From Hoplostethus atlanticus (Eukaryota; Chordata; Actinopteri; Trachichthyiformes; Trachichthyidae): a DNA stretch of 64,000 nucleotides. The stretch spans positions 8,827,001 to 8,891,000 of the forward strand of contig JAXDDX010000004.1 of the NCBI GenBank assembly GCA_034670405.1, given 5' to 3'. Every line of letters starts with the position of its first letter. The first letter of the stretch is position 1. This document shows positions 1 through 12,589 of this stretch, piece after piece. Under the pieces are notes generated by a model. It was not told the DNA's origin. It ran no database searches and worked only from the letters and a program-made list of their open reading frames with translations. The position numbers were made by a program, and so were the translations under genes.

Positions 1-2416
1 GCCAAGGAGTGAGGAGTAGGGGGAGCCAAGGGAAGCCTTCCAAACCAACAACCACTTATTGTCTCCTCCAAGCCAACCATCGGATTCCTGTTGGAGCGAA
101 GGCACCCCGCTGTTTCTGCTGGAAAACAAATAAGTCAGCTGAACAGCATACAGAACTGCACAGAGTACAGTTTTGCAAGGAGGTCATGAGCGCAAGAGAG
201 AATGGGGGAGCTCGGTGAACCAAAGAGCTCTTTGGATAGAAAGTAAGAGGACTGAGTTGGACAGTAAAGGAAACAGGAGGCCTGGATGTCAGAGGCTGAT
301 AGACAGATAGTTTGGCCTTGGCATAAGAGCATTGTGAAGGGAGCTGTCAGAACCACTGAGCCATGCTCTGATGTCACACACACACCCACACACACACACA
401 CCCACACACACTCCCTGTAGGATGGATGAAACAAGTTGGCTTTGTCCTCCGTCTACAGAGGGGGCCTTTTGTATGCACACCAGCACACACACACCTCAGT
501 CCATCTGCAGAGTACCTGAGCCTTTCATCTACCCATCTTTCACATCCATCTGCCTGCTGTGGGTGTGCATGTGTTTGTCTCTTGTTTCTGTGTGTGTGTG
601 CGCGTGTGTGTAAATGGATGCATGCATGAGTGCATTTAGTTCAGTGAGCTATCACGGGCATTATGAGCTTTCTAACACCCGCCGTGAGACATATATACAT
701 ATAATTATCTACTGTGTGTGTGTTTCAGTGTGTTTATAGTCGAGAGCCTTTCCTGCCTTCCTTCGTAAGCGTCCAAAGGATTTCCATCACTTTCATCTTC
801 TCACCCAGATATCTGTCCTTCACTTCCCTTTCATCACCTCAACTTTCCTCCCCTAGGCTCAGCTTGGGTCACTCTGGTACTGAAGCCTGAAGACTTAACG
901 GATCTTCATCCTGGCTACGAGGTGAGGGGATGAGAAAGAGGCTGATGAGATAAGAGGGAGGGAGCTTGGTGAAGGGATGAAGATGGTTGATGTCTGGAGG
1001 GTAGACAGCCACAAAGAAAGAGCTGAGAAATCGCAAGGACGTAATTAGGCTGGAGAAAGACAGTCATGGCATGGTGATAGAAAGAATCAGTTATTGGTAG
1101 GGATGGCAAACACACACACACACGCACACACACTCTAGGGCATTGTGGTGTTAGTGTCATGGCAATGTGTCTAGTCCGGCGTGAGTGGGTAGTCTGTGTC
1201 TCCACTCAGTAAATGCTGGGAGGCCAGCATCAATCTAATCTGTCTGCTGCTGTACTTGCTGTGTGAGAAACCCACAGAAGGCAACATGCCTCACAACAGC
1301 TCACAGACCGCCCACGCCTGGCTGAAAAAGAAAAGAGTTATATCTAGCAGCAACAGTTAAGCTACAGCGTGAAATCAAATGTGAAAACGGTCAAATGATG
1401 CAGTCGACCACTGGGCTGAAGTTTCATCTCCCGTGGGGAAACGCTGTGGCAGTAGAAGTGATACAAAACAACAACAACCATGCAGATGCAGTGCAACTTA
1501 CTTACTGTACAGGCTATAAATCATAGTCGGCGTCTTCATTAGCGCTCATCATCACATCATCAAGCAATCATTAACTTCACCACCATTATCTCCTCCTCCT
1601 GACTACAAGGTCCATTGCTCAGTGATTAAAAGCCGGCTGGTTCAGTTGGATAGCCGATGGTAAAAGGCCTTCAGAAAGTTGCTCTGTGCTTAGCAGTCTC
1701 TACTAATGCTTCAGTTGTAATGCTCAATACAACTAGCGTCTCAATCCCCAACATTAAAATATAACCCTGACCCTAAAGCACTAGCATCGACAGAAATGAT
1801 TGTTCCCTTCCTTCATTCTCCGAAGGTGATTTTACTAGAGAAACATTTAGGTATGTTCCAAGTTTAAGCTTTACGACTACAGCCCAGTTAAAACATATAT
1901 ATCTATCTTATGGTGCAGACAGTGTTAACGCCTCCGAGAACCCTATAAATATGAAGCTATGATCTCCGCTTCATTTTTCCTCTTTTGGACTAACTAAACT
2001 AAACACACACACACACAGACGCGTTTTTGGGCCGAGGAACGAAAGTCAGAACTCATTTGACTTTCCGATGAAGCTACGCAGCTTAATAACACACCAGCGA
2101 GTCCCACAAGCTGCTCGCCTATCCATCTCACCAGCTGATCAATAGCCTGTGAGGCTGCTGGTGATGAATGGAGGTAAAGTGGTCATGTGAACGCCATGCA
2201 GAACGCCACATGCTGTGATTACCGTAGGATTGATATTCTGCACAGCTTTGGAGAACATATTAATATTGGGCTTTGTTATTGAATGTGTTTGGAGCTGTCC
2301 CTCCAACTAAGAAGGCTCTCTGTGATAAGTAGAGTAACCGTTATACAAATGTCATCGGCTGCAATTAAAGTTATTCAACTCAAATGTTTTTGTTTTTTTC
2401 CCCCCCAGCCCTAACA

Positions 2417-2449
<33 letters not shown>

Positions 2450-2814
2450 GTATGACACAGCACATCACATCATACACAACCTACACACACAATCAATTAA
2501 ACATGTGAACCAACCCACACAATCGCATGTCTGCATAAACACACGGTGCATGAATACACCCACAAACAAGGATGCCCACGTGCTGCCCACATGTCCATTC
2601 AAACAGTAACATAAAACATAGCCATACCACACACACAAAGCATGTATTTGTTTATATATTACTGGGGGGTGAGGGGGTGAGGCGGTGGGGGGGGGGATGT
2701 TGGATGAGGTAGTGGAATTTTAGAGGCTGGTATTCCCTGGAACAGTTCGGAGACTGACAGACGGCCTGCTACTCATTTCCTGCACTAAACCCTCCAAAGC
2801 CCTCAACCTGTGGT

Positions 2815-2967
<153 letters not shown>

Positions 2968-3258
2968 GATGTTGAAAACCATGAGAACAGGGAATGCGTG
3001 AAGGAGAAAAGGATGATAAAGTTGTTTTTCCTCTTCGATCAGAGAAAGAAAACCCCCAAACTATGTACACTAAAAAAAAAACTAAAAAAAAACTAAAACT
3101 ACTCCACTGAGCCTTCCCAGTGTGTTATATTGTACAACTGGCTTAGACTCTCCTCTGCCAAACATTCAAGGGGCGGTCCAGTGTTTCAGCCCTGAGGTGC
3201 AGCTATGGAGGCACCACACGGAGCCCAATGATCAAAGAGAAAGCACACTGACAGCTAG

Positions 3259-3260
<2 letters not shown>

Positions 3261-3293
<33 letters not shown>

Positions 3294-3326
3294 ATGTCAC
3301 CAAGACCCCTGATGCTGTTGTTGTTA

Positions 3327-3360
<34 letters not shown>
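3261..3360. repeat. Paired (CA)15 and (GT)15 arrays in opposite orientation
   Basis: (CA)n at 3261-3290 and (GT)n at 3331-3360 flank about 40 bp of unique sequence. The pair forms an inverted repeat that could fold as a hairpin. Confidence 0.9.
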
Positions 3361-3362
<2 letters not shown>

Positions 3363-3967
3363 ACACAAGATAAAATACATCTTAGAAATTGCCTCACAGC
3401 ATACAGTAAGGCTAGTAGCATCCAAGGAAGGAACGTGAAGCCGGAGCAGGACTGGCAACGGTGTTTGCTTTTGTACCAGTTTTAGACAAACAAGCCAACC
3501 AAGCCTCAAAGAAAATAAACTACAGACCCACCTACAGCTAGCGGCCTTTTAGGAGGAAACTCAGTGTGTAAACTCAATGTCTGATCTAGGCCTAATGTTA
3601 ACTAGATGCTTTGTTTACAGGGTATTTAAGAATATTATTCTGCTTTGCTGATAGGTGACTCATTTCCAAGTTTTCACCCCGAGGCCAAACGACAAGTCAG
3701 CCAAATGAGCAGAAACAGTGTTGTTTTCCTGTAGCAACGCCATAACACTGAACCAAGAGGAACGGCTCTGGAAGCGGCAGCCGTCCAGCTCCCTTTTGTT
3801 CCGCTGATAGATGTATCTCCCTGCCCGGGCCAAACAGCCAAGTCATGGACTCTTGACTCTCGCCCACTCAAAAGATACAGTTAAACGGAGTGCTCTGGTT
3901 TACGAGGTCAATTGCATTACCTCGCTACGACATGGCTGGGAAAACACTGATTTATTCCCAAATGATC

Positions 3968-4039
3968 AGAAATATCAGAATGTTGTTACTGGGAAACTAA
4001 AGCAGAAATATCAGAATGTTGTTACTGGGAAACTAAAGC
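3968..4039 (+). repeat. Tandem duplication of a 36-bp segment
   Basis: The segment AGAAATATCAGAATGTTG, then TTACTGGGAAACTAAAGC, occurs twice head to tail with no visible difference. Perfect identity suggests a recent slippage or unequal-exchange event. Confidence 0.92.
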
Positions 4040-5188
4040 TAATCATATTTATATCATTTATGTCACAACGGGATAAACTGTTGTTTTTTTATCATTCATT
4101 CAGATGAATTACAGCATATGGGCTTGGAATTAGGGCAGACCTGTGGCTATAGCAGCACTCATACTATAGGCTTCTTTAAAGACCATTAAATACTGTAGAT
4201 TACATAACCCTGACACTGTATAGCCTGGGGGGCTCAGTCAATGCATCCTCAGAGTCCACCCCCCTCACCAGCTCCCATCTCCCAACACACACACACACAC
4301 ACTAAGTCACGTACACCAGCCATGCATTGTAAGTACATAGCAGAGTGCTAGCTGGTCTTATAGACGTCCTTGAGCTGTAAACACACGGACTCAGAACAAT
4401 GCTTGGCTGGCTCGAGAGACTCCACATGACTAGTTGAACTACAGTACATGCCTTCATGACTACACTCTGCCACGCAACACAAACAACAGCTTTGTCAGGG
4501 GTCTGTCAGTAAGGAAAATAATTCACTTTTAATGGGCGAACTATGACAGAAGATGATGGGCTTTGGCGATGTTGCATAATCTTGCTTTAGTAGATTATGC
4601 AACATCCATTCACATGTCAAGTATAAAATAGTATTTTCATTGGGATAAAAAGGACAGAAAATGTTCGTCATTTTAAAATGATCCAAGGACATCAAGCGGA
4701 TTTCAATTTCAATAGATTTCTCAGCCCAGAGAACAGACTGACTGATGTCTATGCATATAATAAGAATGAATAGCAGTAGATGAATCACAGTGGGTTCTCT
4801 TAGTCCCATGTGAAACCTCGACTCCCACGCTCCGTCGATTCGAGAGAAGGCGCTCTCCTTCAGGGTTACAGGAAAAGTAGCCTAAATTAAGTCAGAAGGC
4901 AACAAACCACAACCCCTTTAGTCACACAGTCCAAGATCAGACCTCCCCTTCCTGACAGGCTGCAAAGCGCAGCAAAGCTGGAGTCATTGACTGTAGCAAG
5001 CTTATCTTGCTCCAGCCAGATGATGCAGAGATGTTCGGGTATAAATCCTCAGCTGATGGCAAGTTTAAGGCAATTTAAATTGGCTACCCCTGGGCCCATC
5101 ACTAGGGATTTACGAGGAGGCCACAGACAGAACCGGTCCTCCCTGGGGAAGTAGACGCAGAACAAGGTCACACTCACACACTCACACA

Positions 5189-5192
<4 letters not shown>

Positions 5193-5267
<75 letters not shown>

Positions 5268-5280
5268 ACACACACACACA
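5193..5280. repeat. (CA)n microsatellite with TC interruption
   Basis: A CA-rich array, interrupted once by CTCA near 5260. The imperfect CACTC-type repeat before it (5168-5192) looks like its degenerate edge. Confidence 0.97.
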
Positions 5281-5572
5281 CCTGGAGCTGCCCATTACAA
5301 CCACAGCCTTGCAGTGTCAGTGACTGAGCAGCCCCATTGGAGCAGTTTGAGGTTAACTGTGTCGTTCAAGGCCACATCAACAACAAATAAGGGAGAAGAG
5401 CGCAAGCCTGGATGAATAACTCATTTTGCCCCATGAGTAACTTATTTTAGTTTTTTGGTTTATTAGTCTTCAGTAACTATGAGACCATTTGAATTGCATG
5501 ATTCCTGAGATTAACAGTGGGCAGTTCCAGTCAAGCACTCTTGACTGGACACTCTGCCAATTTGTGGGATGG

Positions 5573-5610
5573 ATGTGATACTTTATTGATCCCCATAGGG
5601 AAATTCTCAT
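5573..5610 (+). mobile_element. LINE-type tail fragment
   Basis: The motif TGATACTTTATTGATCCCCA, then TAGGGAAATTCTCATTTCG, resembles a tail widely dispersed in fish genomes. Only the tail is recognisable. The family is not certain. Confidence 0.45.
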
Positions 5611-6149
5611 TTCGTTTTCCACCTCCTCCACAAAGAGGTCAGAGCGCAGGGTCATCGAGAGAACACTTCAGTAGGGTGGATGCTGTATCTCTAAAATTAA
5701 ATGAAAGAACAGCAGAATTACAAATAAATTCAATATTCCATTCCCATGCGGAGCTGTGTGGCTGTTTGGAAATATATGTGTCATGTAGTTTAAATTGGTT
5801 GTTTTGTGTTAATTAAGCATCTACATCACTAATTCAGCAATTGTCTTAAGTTTGTAGGCACATATTGTCATTGCATTCTTTGACAATTGGGTTTGAGATG
5901 TTTTTTTGGTGTAATTCACACACACTGGTCCTCTAGTTAATGGATGGCCTCCCTCACCACTATGCCACCCTGCTGCTGTCATGATGCCTTTAGCCGGTGT
6001 TGACATGTACCCACATGAGAAACGCAACTCTTTGCTGCTGTGTATTGTACTGTGTATCACTGGTCCAGGCAACAGTGAATCCAGCCAACCAGATGCAAAA
6101 AACAGCCATGCCAGTCCCATAAATGGATCATGATGTTGACATAAACAAG

Positions 6150-6290
6150 CAAAATGAGCCAAAAATGCCCAGATTTTCACAGCCACCCTTGGGATTCAAA
6201 CCGGCAACTTTCTACTCACAACATACTAGAAAGTACTAACCTTCAGACTATTCATGCTGCTATAAAATCAAGTACTTTCAGCCTTGATCC
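6150..6290 (-). mobile_element. tRNA-derived SINE fragment (low confidence)
   Basis: The minus strand has a B-box-like GGTTTGAATCCC at about 6200-6189 and an A-box-like region upstream (GAAGGTTAGTAC). This matches the layout of a pol III promoter in tRNA-derived SINEs. No clear 3' tail or flanking duplication was found. Confidence 0.3.
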
Positions 6291-6768
6291 AAACGTTTCA
6301 AGGAAGCAGGACCGATGATTCATGGATTTCAATTACGCCAAGTAGAATAAGCAGTTAGGACATTCAGTGGTTTTAATACATGGTGGAGCGGCAGAGCTGA
6401 GATGGGGCGCAAAAGGTGAAGCCCGCTGCCGGAGACGTGACGAGACTGGCTGTGACCTGCTCTCACAAAATGAGTCGGAAGTCGCAATGGACAATTTACG
6501 TAGAAACGCCTTTTAAGGTCAAAAGTCTATTTTTGACCATTTTGGTATTTTGACTAATTTTAATAAAACAAAGCCTTGGCTTTCATAATCTGTATGAATT
6601 ACTTCCTATTTTAGAGAGGAAATATAACTTTGAAGCATAAAAGCAAGATATGGTATTTGGCGAAGTTGATCGCGGCAGCGGCATTTGGCGACTAGCCAGC
6701 TGCATCCGCACCTGTTGGTTGTCAAGTTAGCAAGCTAGTATCGTAATCATCAAGACTTTCAATGGCGT

Positions 6769-7176
6769 CTCGGAAATAAGAAGAAATCGCTCGGCAATCC
6801 AGTGTTGTCTGTGGATTCCGGCGATCGGTGGCGAGAGTTTATTGACTATTTTTTGGCACCGAGATCTGACCGAGAGACGGCTGAGGAGAGCGGCTCGGAC
6901 GACACGGGAACGGACAACAACAGTGAAACCTCCGGCGACACTTCGGACTCTGACAGGCCCATTTCAGACACCGACAACGATGAAGATGTTGACATGGAGC
7001 CACTTGTTTTAACAGACCCAATATCTGCCGTCCGTGAGTCGGATGAATATGTGAGCTACGGATCTGGAGGGGATATCGAGAAGCTCGTAGCTTCAAGTGT
7101 GGCTGCAAATGTCATGAGGGAAAGCCTTTCTACATCCTCTTCTCTATGGTGGAAAAACGAGAGAGATGAGATGTGA
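6769..7176 (+). pseudogene. Acidic transposon-like ORF, probably decayed
   Basis: An open frame inside the TIR element. It reads LGNKKKSLGNPVLSVDSGDR, then WREFIDYF, then a Ser/Asp/Glu-rich stretch (TGTDNNSETSGDTSDSDRP) and a C-terminal segment ending WWKNERDEM. The nearest good ATG, at 6762 (ATGGCGTCTCGG), is in another frame and stops after five codons, so a one-base frameshift seems to separate start and body. A GT donor-like site (TGGTAAGC) follows the stop at about 7191. I cannot match it to a named protein. It could be the first exon of a transposase or accessory gene. Confidence 0.4.
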
Positions 7177-7689
7177 CTGCTGGTAAGCACTTTTCCACTT
7201 ATCCCATAGAGCTAGCCAACATTAGTAAACACAAGTGTGTTTATCTTATCTTCTTTAAACCTTGTTCTCAGTAATAATGAACACTGTAGGTAATGTTTTG
7301 AGTAGTTCTAGCTAGCTAGCTGGTCAACAGGACCCAGTAGTTGTATTTAACTACAGATGAGTGGTCTCACACTGAAATGACAAAATTAGTTCTGTTAATT
7401 TATTTTAATTGTCACAAATTGAATGTAGGCCTAAGATGTTTTTTTGTTTCCTAGGTGAGAAACACATGATCCTGTCAGCAGCACTATGAACTGATCCAAA
7501 GAAACGGCTTGTTCCAAAGGAAGCAGCAAAAAGAAAGGATGCACCAGAGGACCTCTTACTTTATTGATGGTGATCACATATGCAGAGATGATGAATGTCT
7601 AGATGAATTATTGAATCATTTAAGGATTTAATTAGTGATATGTGTAATATGGTTATATCTTTTCTTGCAATATTACTTTGGGGTTTAAA

Positions 7690-7925
7690 TCAAATCAAAT
7701 CACATGTATCTGTACAGCCCTTAATCACCGTTACAGTCTCTAAGGCTTCACAGTGCCCAACATGTGAAACAATAAATGGTTACTACACAACATCCCCCAG
7801 TCTTAGACCCTCAACAGAGGACAAGGAAAAACTCCCCAAAAAAACCTTTTTAGAGAAAATTGGAAGAAACCTCTGGAGGGGCTACTCAGAGAGGGATCCC
7901 CCTACCAGGACGGTTGGGCTGCAAT
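7690..7925 (+). mobile_element. Dispersed teleost repeat (SINE/LINE-tail type)
   Basis: It begins with short AAATC iterations (ATCAAATCAAATCACATG). It continues with segments seen in many fish repeats: CAGCCCTTAATCACCGTTAC, GACAAGGAAAAACTCCCC and GGAAGAAACCTCTGGAGG, then GGGATCCCCCTACCAGGAC. It is nested inside the TIR element. The family name is not certain. Confidence 0.5.
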
Positions 7926-8032
7926 AGATTTGAGATTTGATAGAGTTTGGGCAAGCAGCGTATACACAATGCATAAAAGTTTATTATGGTGGGACGTCCG
8001 GATCTGATGTGTTTAATATTTTGGCACTTGGC

Positions 8033-8125
8033 ATTTATACCAATCTATAGATTTATACCAATCTATAGCAATGTCTAGGTCAAAGGGACACTTTGACCTA
8101 GACATTGCTATAGATTGATATAAAT
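8033..8125. repeat. Near-perfect 35-bp-arm inverted repeat plus 18-bp tandem duplication
   Basis: The arms 8051-8085 and 8091-8125 pair at 34 of 35 positions around a 5-nt spacer (GGACA). The first 18 bp of the left arm (ATTTATACCAATCTATAG) is also duplicated directly upstream at 8033-8050. It lies in the TIR element and could extrude a cruciform. Confidence 0.95.
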
Positions 8126-9408
8126 CTTCTACACTGTATAGGCTACTGTATACAATTAAGCATATATTTACAAATAAAGAATGTGTTTACATAACCACTA
8201 ACGTATATCAGTATGTTTGTCTTTCTTTTTACGCAATTGAATTATGTGTAACCATAATTGTTGGGGAGGGGAGTCAGATTTTTCACAACGTCTTCAAGGT
8301 GCTTTTGAAAGATTCATTAATAGTGGATAAATAGTGAAAGTGTACTGTGTGTAATATAACCTTAAAGAGCAATTTCTCCTCATTACATAGATGCCTAAAT
8401 GTTATATCTGTTATTTAAAATAATCACTTAAGCATTTGTTTGAGATGTCAAAGCGGCAGCCCCCCACAAATGGAATGTTCAGAGTCATAATGGAAAGGTT
8501 TTTTTAAAGGCCTTTTTCTCAAAACCACACTTTTGTGTGTCTCGTTGTATAACGCCACATAACTTTATCATTTTTTGGAGGAGTGACATGGTTTTGGTCT
8601 CATTGGAAAGCCTACATTCTCCTCTTTCAAGTAATATGAAAACCCCACAATGTGTTTTGGGGTCAATGTGACTCATTTTGTGAGAGCAGGTCACAGAATT
8701 CATTTCCATATCAAAAAGGGAGAAATTTCTCAATCATAAACCCTTTGAATAAATGCGTTGAGGTTAATTTGTGACTGGCACTCGATACACTTTGCTTTTT
8801 ATGAGTTTGTACTTAAGAGCGTAGAAACAGGTGCACACGGTGTTCAGCAGCTAGAATACTGGGAGGCACAGGGAGAGCCGGGATGGCCTTCAATGAGTTG
8901 TGCATTACTGATATGAATTCCCTCCTAGTCGCCATTAAGTGAGTTTGAACCTTGAAGTGACATGATGTGCTGCTGCCAAAGTAGAGTATATTACAGTGGC
9001 AGGATTAAGGAAACGTCATTGATCTTCATAAGCAGCGCTGTTGACTCTCTCCGGCTATTCGTCTCCTGAATAACATGCATGGCTAACTCAATTAGCAAGC
9101 AATATTTCAGCTACAAGGGGGGAAAAAAATAACAAAAACACAATTTAAAACCCAATTTCCTGTGAAACAATTAGTCAATTTCAGGCTAAATCTAATCTAT
9201 TTAAAAGGACTGACCCAAAACACAGCTGTAAATTGATTTAGCGTGTCATTCTGTTGGCAGAGGAAACGTAAACATGCTCATCAGTGTGAGCATTAGAGGG
9301 TGAATTAAAGGAGACGTGTTGAAATGTGACGTCGGGTCTCTGCTGCATTCACCCCCCCATCCCACACACACACACGAGAAGAGAAGAGCTTTAGGTTTGT
9401 CCCCTGAC

Positions 9409-9564
9409 CTGAGAGGCAGATGAAGGTCATGTAGTCTCCCTGACCACCCGTGGCCAGGAAGGGGATCTTCTTCTTGGTCCTCCGCTTCACCTGCACAGCC
9501 GCGAGCATCTTCTCATCGTGGGGTGTGAAGACCTCCTTGTTGATGGCCGACTTGGCACTCATCT
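9409..9564 (-). CDS. stxbp6: Amisyn (syntaxin-binding protein 6 family), first coding exon
   Basis: Amisyn binds syntaxin and SNAP25-type SNAREs through a C-terminal VAMP-like coiled coil and restrains exocytosis; its N-terminal part binds phosphoinositides. This exon starts at acceptor CCCCAG, has ATG at 9562-9560, and encodes 51 residues plus one base: MSAKSAINKEVF, VQVKRRTKKKIPFLATGGQG and DYMTFICLS. It ends at donor GTCAGG in phase 1, as expected for the next residue Val. The basic KRRTKKK patch belongs to the conserved N-terminal PH-like region. No later exons were found in 1-9408, so about 160 residues, including the coiled coil, lie left of the window. The fish paralogue stxbp6l is a real alternative. 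Confidence 0.88.
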
Positions 9565-9845
9565 CTGGGGCAGGCGGGAGTGAGCAGCGGGCGAGGGGAT
9601 AAGGTGGAGAGGACAGGATCCACACTTCACTGTGGTGGAGGAAAGAGAGAGAAAAAATGGTAATATGAGAATATATTACATTGTGAAGGAGGAAAGATGA
9701 CGAACACGCCACCTGGTCAAACTCTGTTACACTTCAGGAGAATGAGGCAGAAATGAACATGGGGTGAGCAGGAGTTGGTACTGATAACTCAACAGCCGGT
9801 CTTCTGTCTGCTCGTCACCTCAGACCTGGCCACAATTCACACAAT

Positions 9846-9878
<33 letters not shown>

Positions 9879-12173
9879 CCATAAAATAATGTGATGACAG
9901 AGGGAGTAAAGGGTTCCAAAGTGCAGGATGGTGACTCCTCTCTGTGTTGCAGCTGACCTCCACGCTCCGAGCGCCTGGCCAATACTCTCCTTAGAAGCGC
10001 GGCCACTCGCCAAGACGAAAGTCAGACGAAATTTAAGAGTAAGTCTCACTGAAACAGAACAGCAATCATACATATTTCTACTATTACAGCCATCTCTTAC
10101 TGGTGAATTTATCTCTCTTGATGACTGGGAACACTGTGGCTGATGGTGTGAGGGAAACAAGTGTTTAGTTAGGCCAACTGTGCTTAAGTGCATGATGCGG
10201 TCATAAAAAAAATAAAAAGTGGGTTAATTAGGTCCAAATGCTCTCAGGAGGACTATGGCGCTTAATCATTTTCTCAGCCACACACACACAAACACATACA
10301 GGGCGCACCGCTGCTGATACACCAATCTAACTGTCAGTCTCAACCAGTGGATGAATTACTCTGCTGTGAGGCATCGCTACCCAGACTGCAAAGCGATGCC
10401 TTCGTCAAACTTGCTTGCTAATAAACAACAGACCACAAACACCAAGTTATTTTCTACCAGTGCAGCCAGCTTCAAAGAAGGACTGTCCGGTGGCCGAGGA
10501 GCAAGTAGAATCAATATGTTGACACAGTTTCAACATTTACCAATTATCACAGAAACAAAACCAGCAGGAGTATAAGTTTAGATGAGTAGTAAAAAGTCCT
10601 CCAGTAAACTTCTGCTCCCACCCCCAAACATGGTGGCTCAGAGGCTGCTATTGTTGCTCAGTGGTCATTACTATGACACTCGAGCAGCAGTGGAGCATAC
10701 AAGGATCATGCCAATAGACAGACATTAAGATTAAATCCCACTGCACTGGGTTATGCATTTAAAAGTGTTATTGCAGAACGTCTCAATATGACTGGGACTC
10801 TTTAAGGAATCTAAGGCTTGAAGAGTAAACAAAACACCAGCCAAGATTTTGTGGAGTGTAATTGGAACGGCTAATAAATATGCCTGGTCTTGGAATCAGG
10901 AAAATGTCCAACATCCCAACACAAGTCTTGGAAATAAGACCCTTATCAACACCAAGACCCCGTTGGACGTGAGCATAAAGCACTCGACCCTGTGTCAAAA
11001 GCAGGAAAGAGTTTTGGTCCACAGCCATTTCAGTTAACACCATATTAAAAAAGTGGAAAATTATGTTCTGAGTTAGAGTGGAGTCACTAGTACGTCATAT
11101 CAGAGAGTTAAACAAGGAAAGAACTGTACTATAACGGTACACACTCACACTGCACAAACAGTACACTACTGCTCAAATGACTTGGCATGGTGCCAAATAT
11201 CCCCTAACTGTATCAAGCTGTTTGTTTAGCATTTTCATGTTCACCACTGACAGTTTTTCCCCTCCATACGGTCTAAGCTCTACTGTGTATCAGAGATTTC
11301 AGTGCCTCTGCAGAATTTGAGGACAATAGAGGTGAATCAGTGTAAGGTCCCTGGTTTTTGTTGGAGGGGAAGGCGGAGCATCAGGACAACCCAGCAACCC
11401 AACCTCTCAGGAAGCCCTAATCCATAGTCTGTCCCTCTTCTTCAGCTGAGCTGGAAGGCTTCCCCCCATCTCCCTGCAAGCTGTCACCAGGCAAAAGGGA
11501 GCCTACAGCCCCCCTCGGGTTGCCCACTGAAGCATGACGAAAAAAAAGAGGGGATAAGGCGATGAAGGATGTGAGGAAGAAAACAAGGAAGAGGAAGAGG
11601 AGGAGGAGACGAACAGGAGCCTCCAGGCAGTGAAATGTAGCCAGATACAATGCGTAGCTTATGGTTTGACTTTGAGCTGCCTTATGCAATGCTTGCGCTG
11701 CTGTGGTGGAGGGAGGAGGGAGCCAGGGAGCTGCCGTGGCAGTGCAAACGACGCACATATATTTTATTGCTGCTTATCACCCCATTTCCTAGCAAAGCCC
11801 CTTTCAAAAACACTTCATTAACTGTGGCTGTACCTTGCCAAGCAATGAAAGGAGTAGCAGTGTTCCTGCTCATTCCCTCGCTCCCCTCTTGCCCAGTGTG
11901 ATAATGTGAAATCTGTTCAGTCAGTGCTCACGGCTCTCCCGGGGCCTCTTCGGAGAGGGGTCTTTGAGTTAGCAGCACAGCCAGTTCTTTTAGCACCACC
12001 ACGGCTCTCCAGGCTCTCCTCACAAGCCCACGGGAACCTGCCACAGCAGCCGTAACAGCCAGAAGAGGGAAGAGGCTCCACAAAACCAGGTGGCGGATAT
12101 GGGGCATGACAGTCTCGTCACAGGCTGAAGGGCCAAGACAGGATATAAAGTCTAGCCTGCCATTTCATTGTCC

Positions 12174-12242
12174 TTAAAGGAGTATTTCACACCAAAATTA
12201 AAATTGAATGAATTTTCATTTTAGGGTGAGCTATTCCTTTAA
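12174..12242. mobile_element. Small palindromic MITE with TTAA ends (69 bp)
   Basis: It begins TTAAAGGAGTATTTCACACC and ends GGGTGAGCTATTCCTTTAA, which are imperfect inverted repeats. The TTAA termini and the AAATTGAATGAATTTTCATT centre fit the very common fish MITE that reads TTAAAGGGATAGTTCACCC at its ends. This copy seems internally deleted. Confidence 0.6.
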
Positions 12243-12509
12243 TCGCTTCTATCGCAGCATGAAAATCCAAAGTCATTGACATAGAATAAAAGATCCATCT
12301 GAGAAGGAATTACAAAGTATAAATTACTCTGTTGCTCCCATAAGTACATTGCTGGCAATTGGGTTTGGGAGTTCTTTGGAGAGTACTTCATCAGAAAGGG
12401 ATCTCAAGCTGTGGATGTGGACTTGCAACTGAAATCTAGTGGGGCACTGAGGTGTGGGTTTGTCTCTCTCTTCCATGCATCGTTCAGTGCTGCACATTAG
12501 TGTGTGCCT

Positions 12510-12541
12510 GCGTGCGCGTGCGCGTGCACGTGCACGTGCAC

Positions 12542-12586
<45 letters not shown>
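12510..12586. repeat. Alternating purine-pyrimidine tract (Z-DNA-prone)
   Basis: GTGCGCGTGCGCGTGCACGT and further GTGCAC units run into (GT)n without breaking alternation for about 75 bp. GC/GT alternation of this length is the classical Z-DNA context. Confidence 0.85.

Positions 12587-12589
<3 letters not shown>

Larger units (their letters stand above)
6450..8696. mobile_element. Terminal-inverted-repeat DNA transposon remnant, about 2.25 kb
   Basis: A 27-bp inverted repeat (CTGTGACCTGCTCTCACAAA, then ATGAGTC) at 6450-6476 recurs perfectly in reverse complement at 8670-8696. Between them lie an acidic open frame (6802-7176), a dispersed fish repeat (7690-7925) and a long hairpin (8051-8125). 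The size and an acidic N-terminal frame are reminiscent of piggyBac-type elements. I see no transposase core or TTAA at the ends, so the superfamily is open. The repeats may be subterminal rather than terminal. Confidence 0.6.

Noticed and set aside
2419-2447. CRISPR-like regular repeats
   Set aside because: Repeats in the window are simple microsatellites or a contiguous minisatellite without spacers, in a vertebrate genome.
5821-6186. 121-codon minus-strand frame
   Set aside because: It overlaps SINE-like sequence and matches no protein I recognise.
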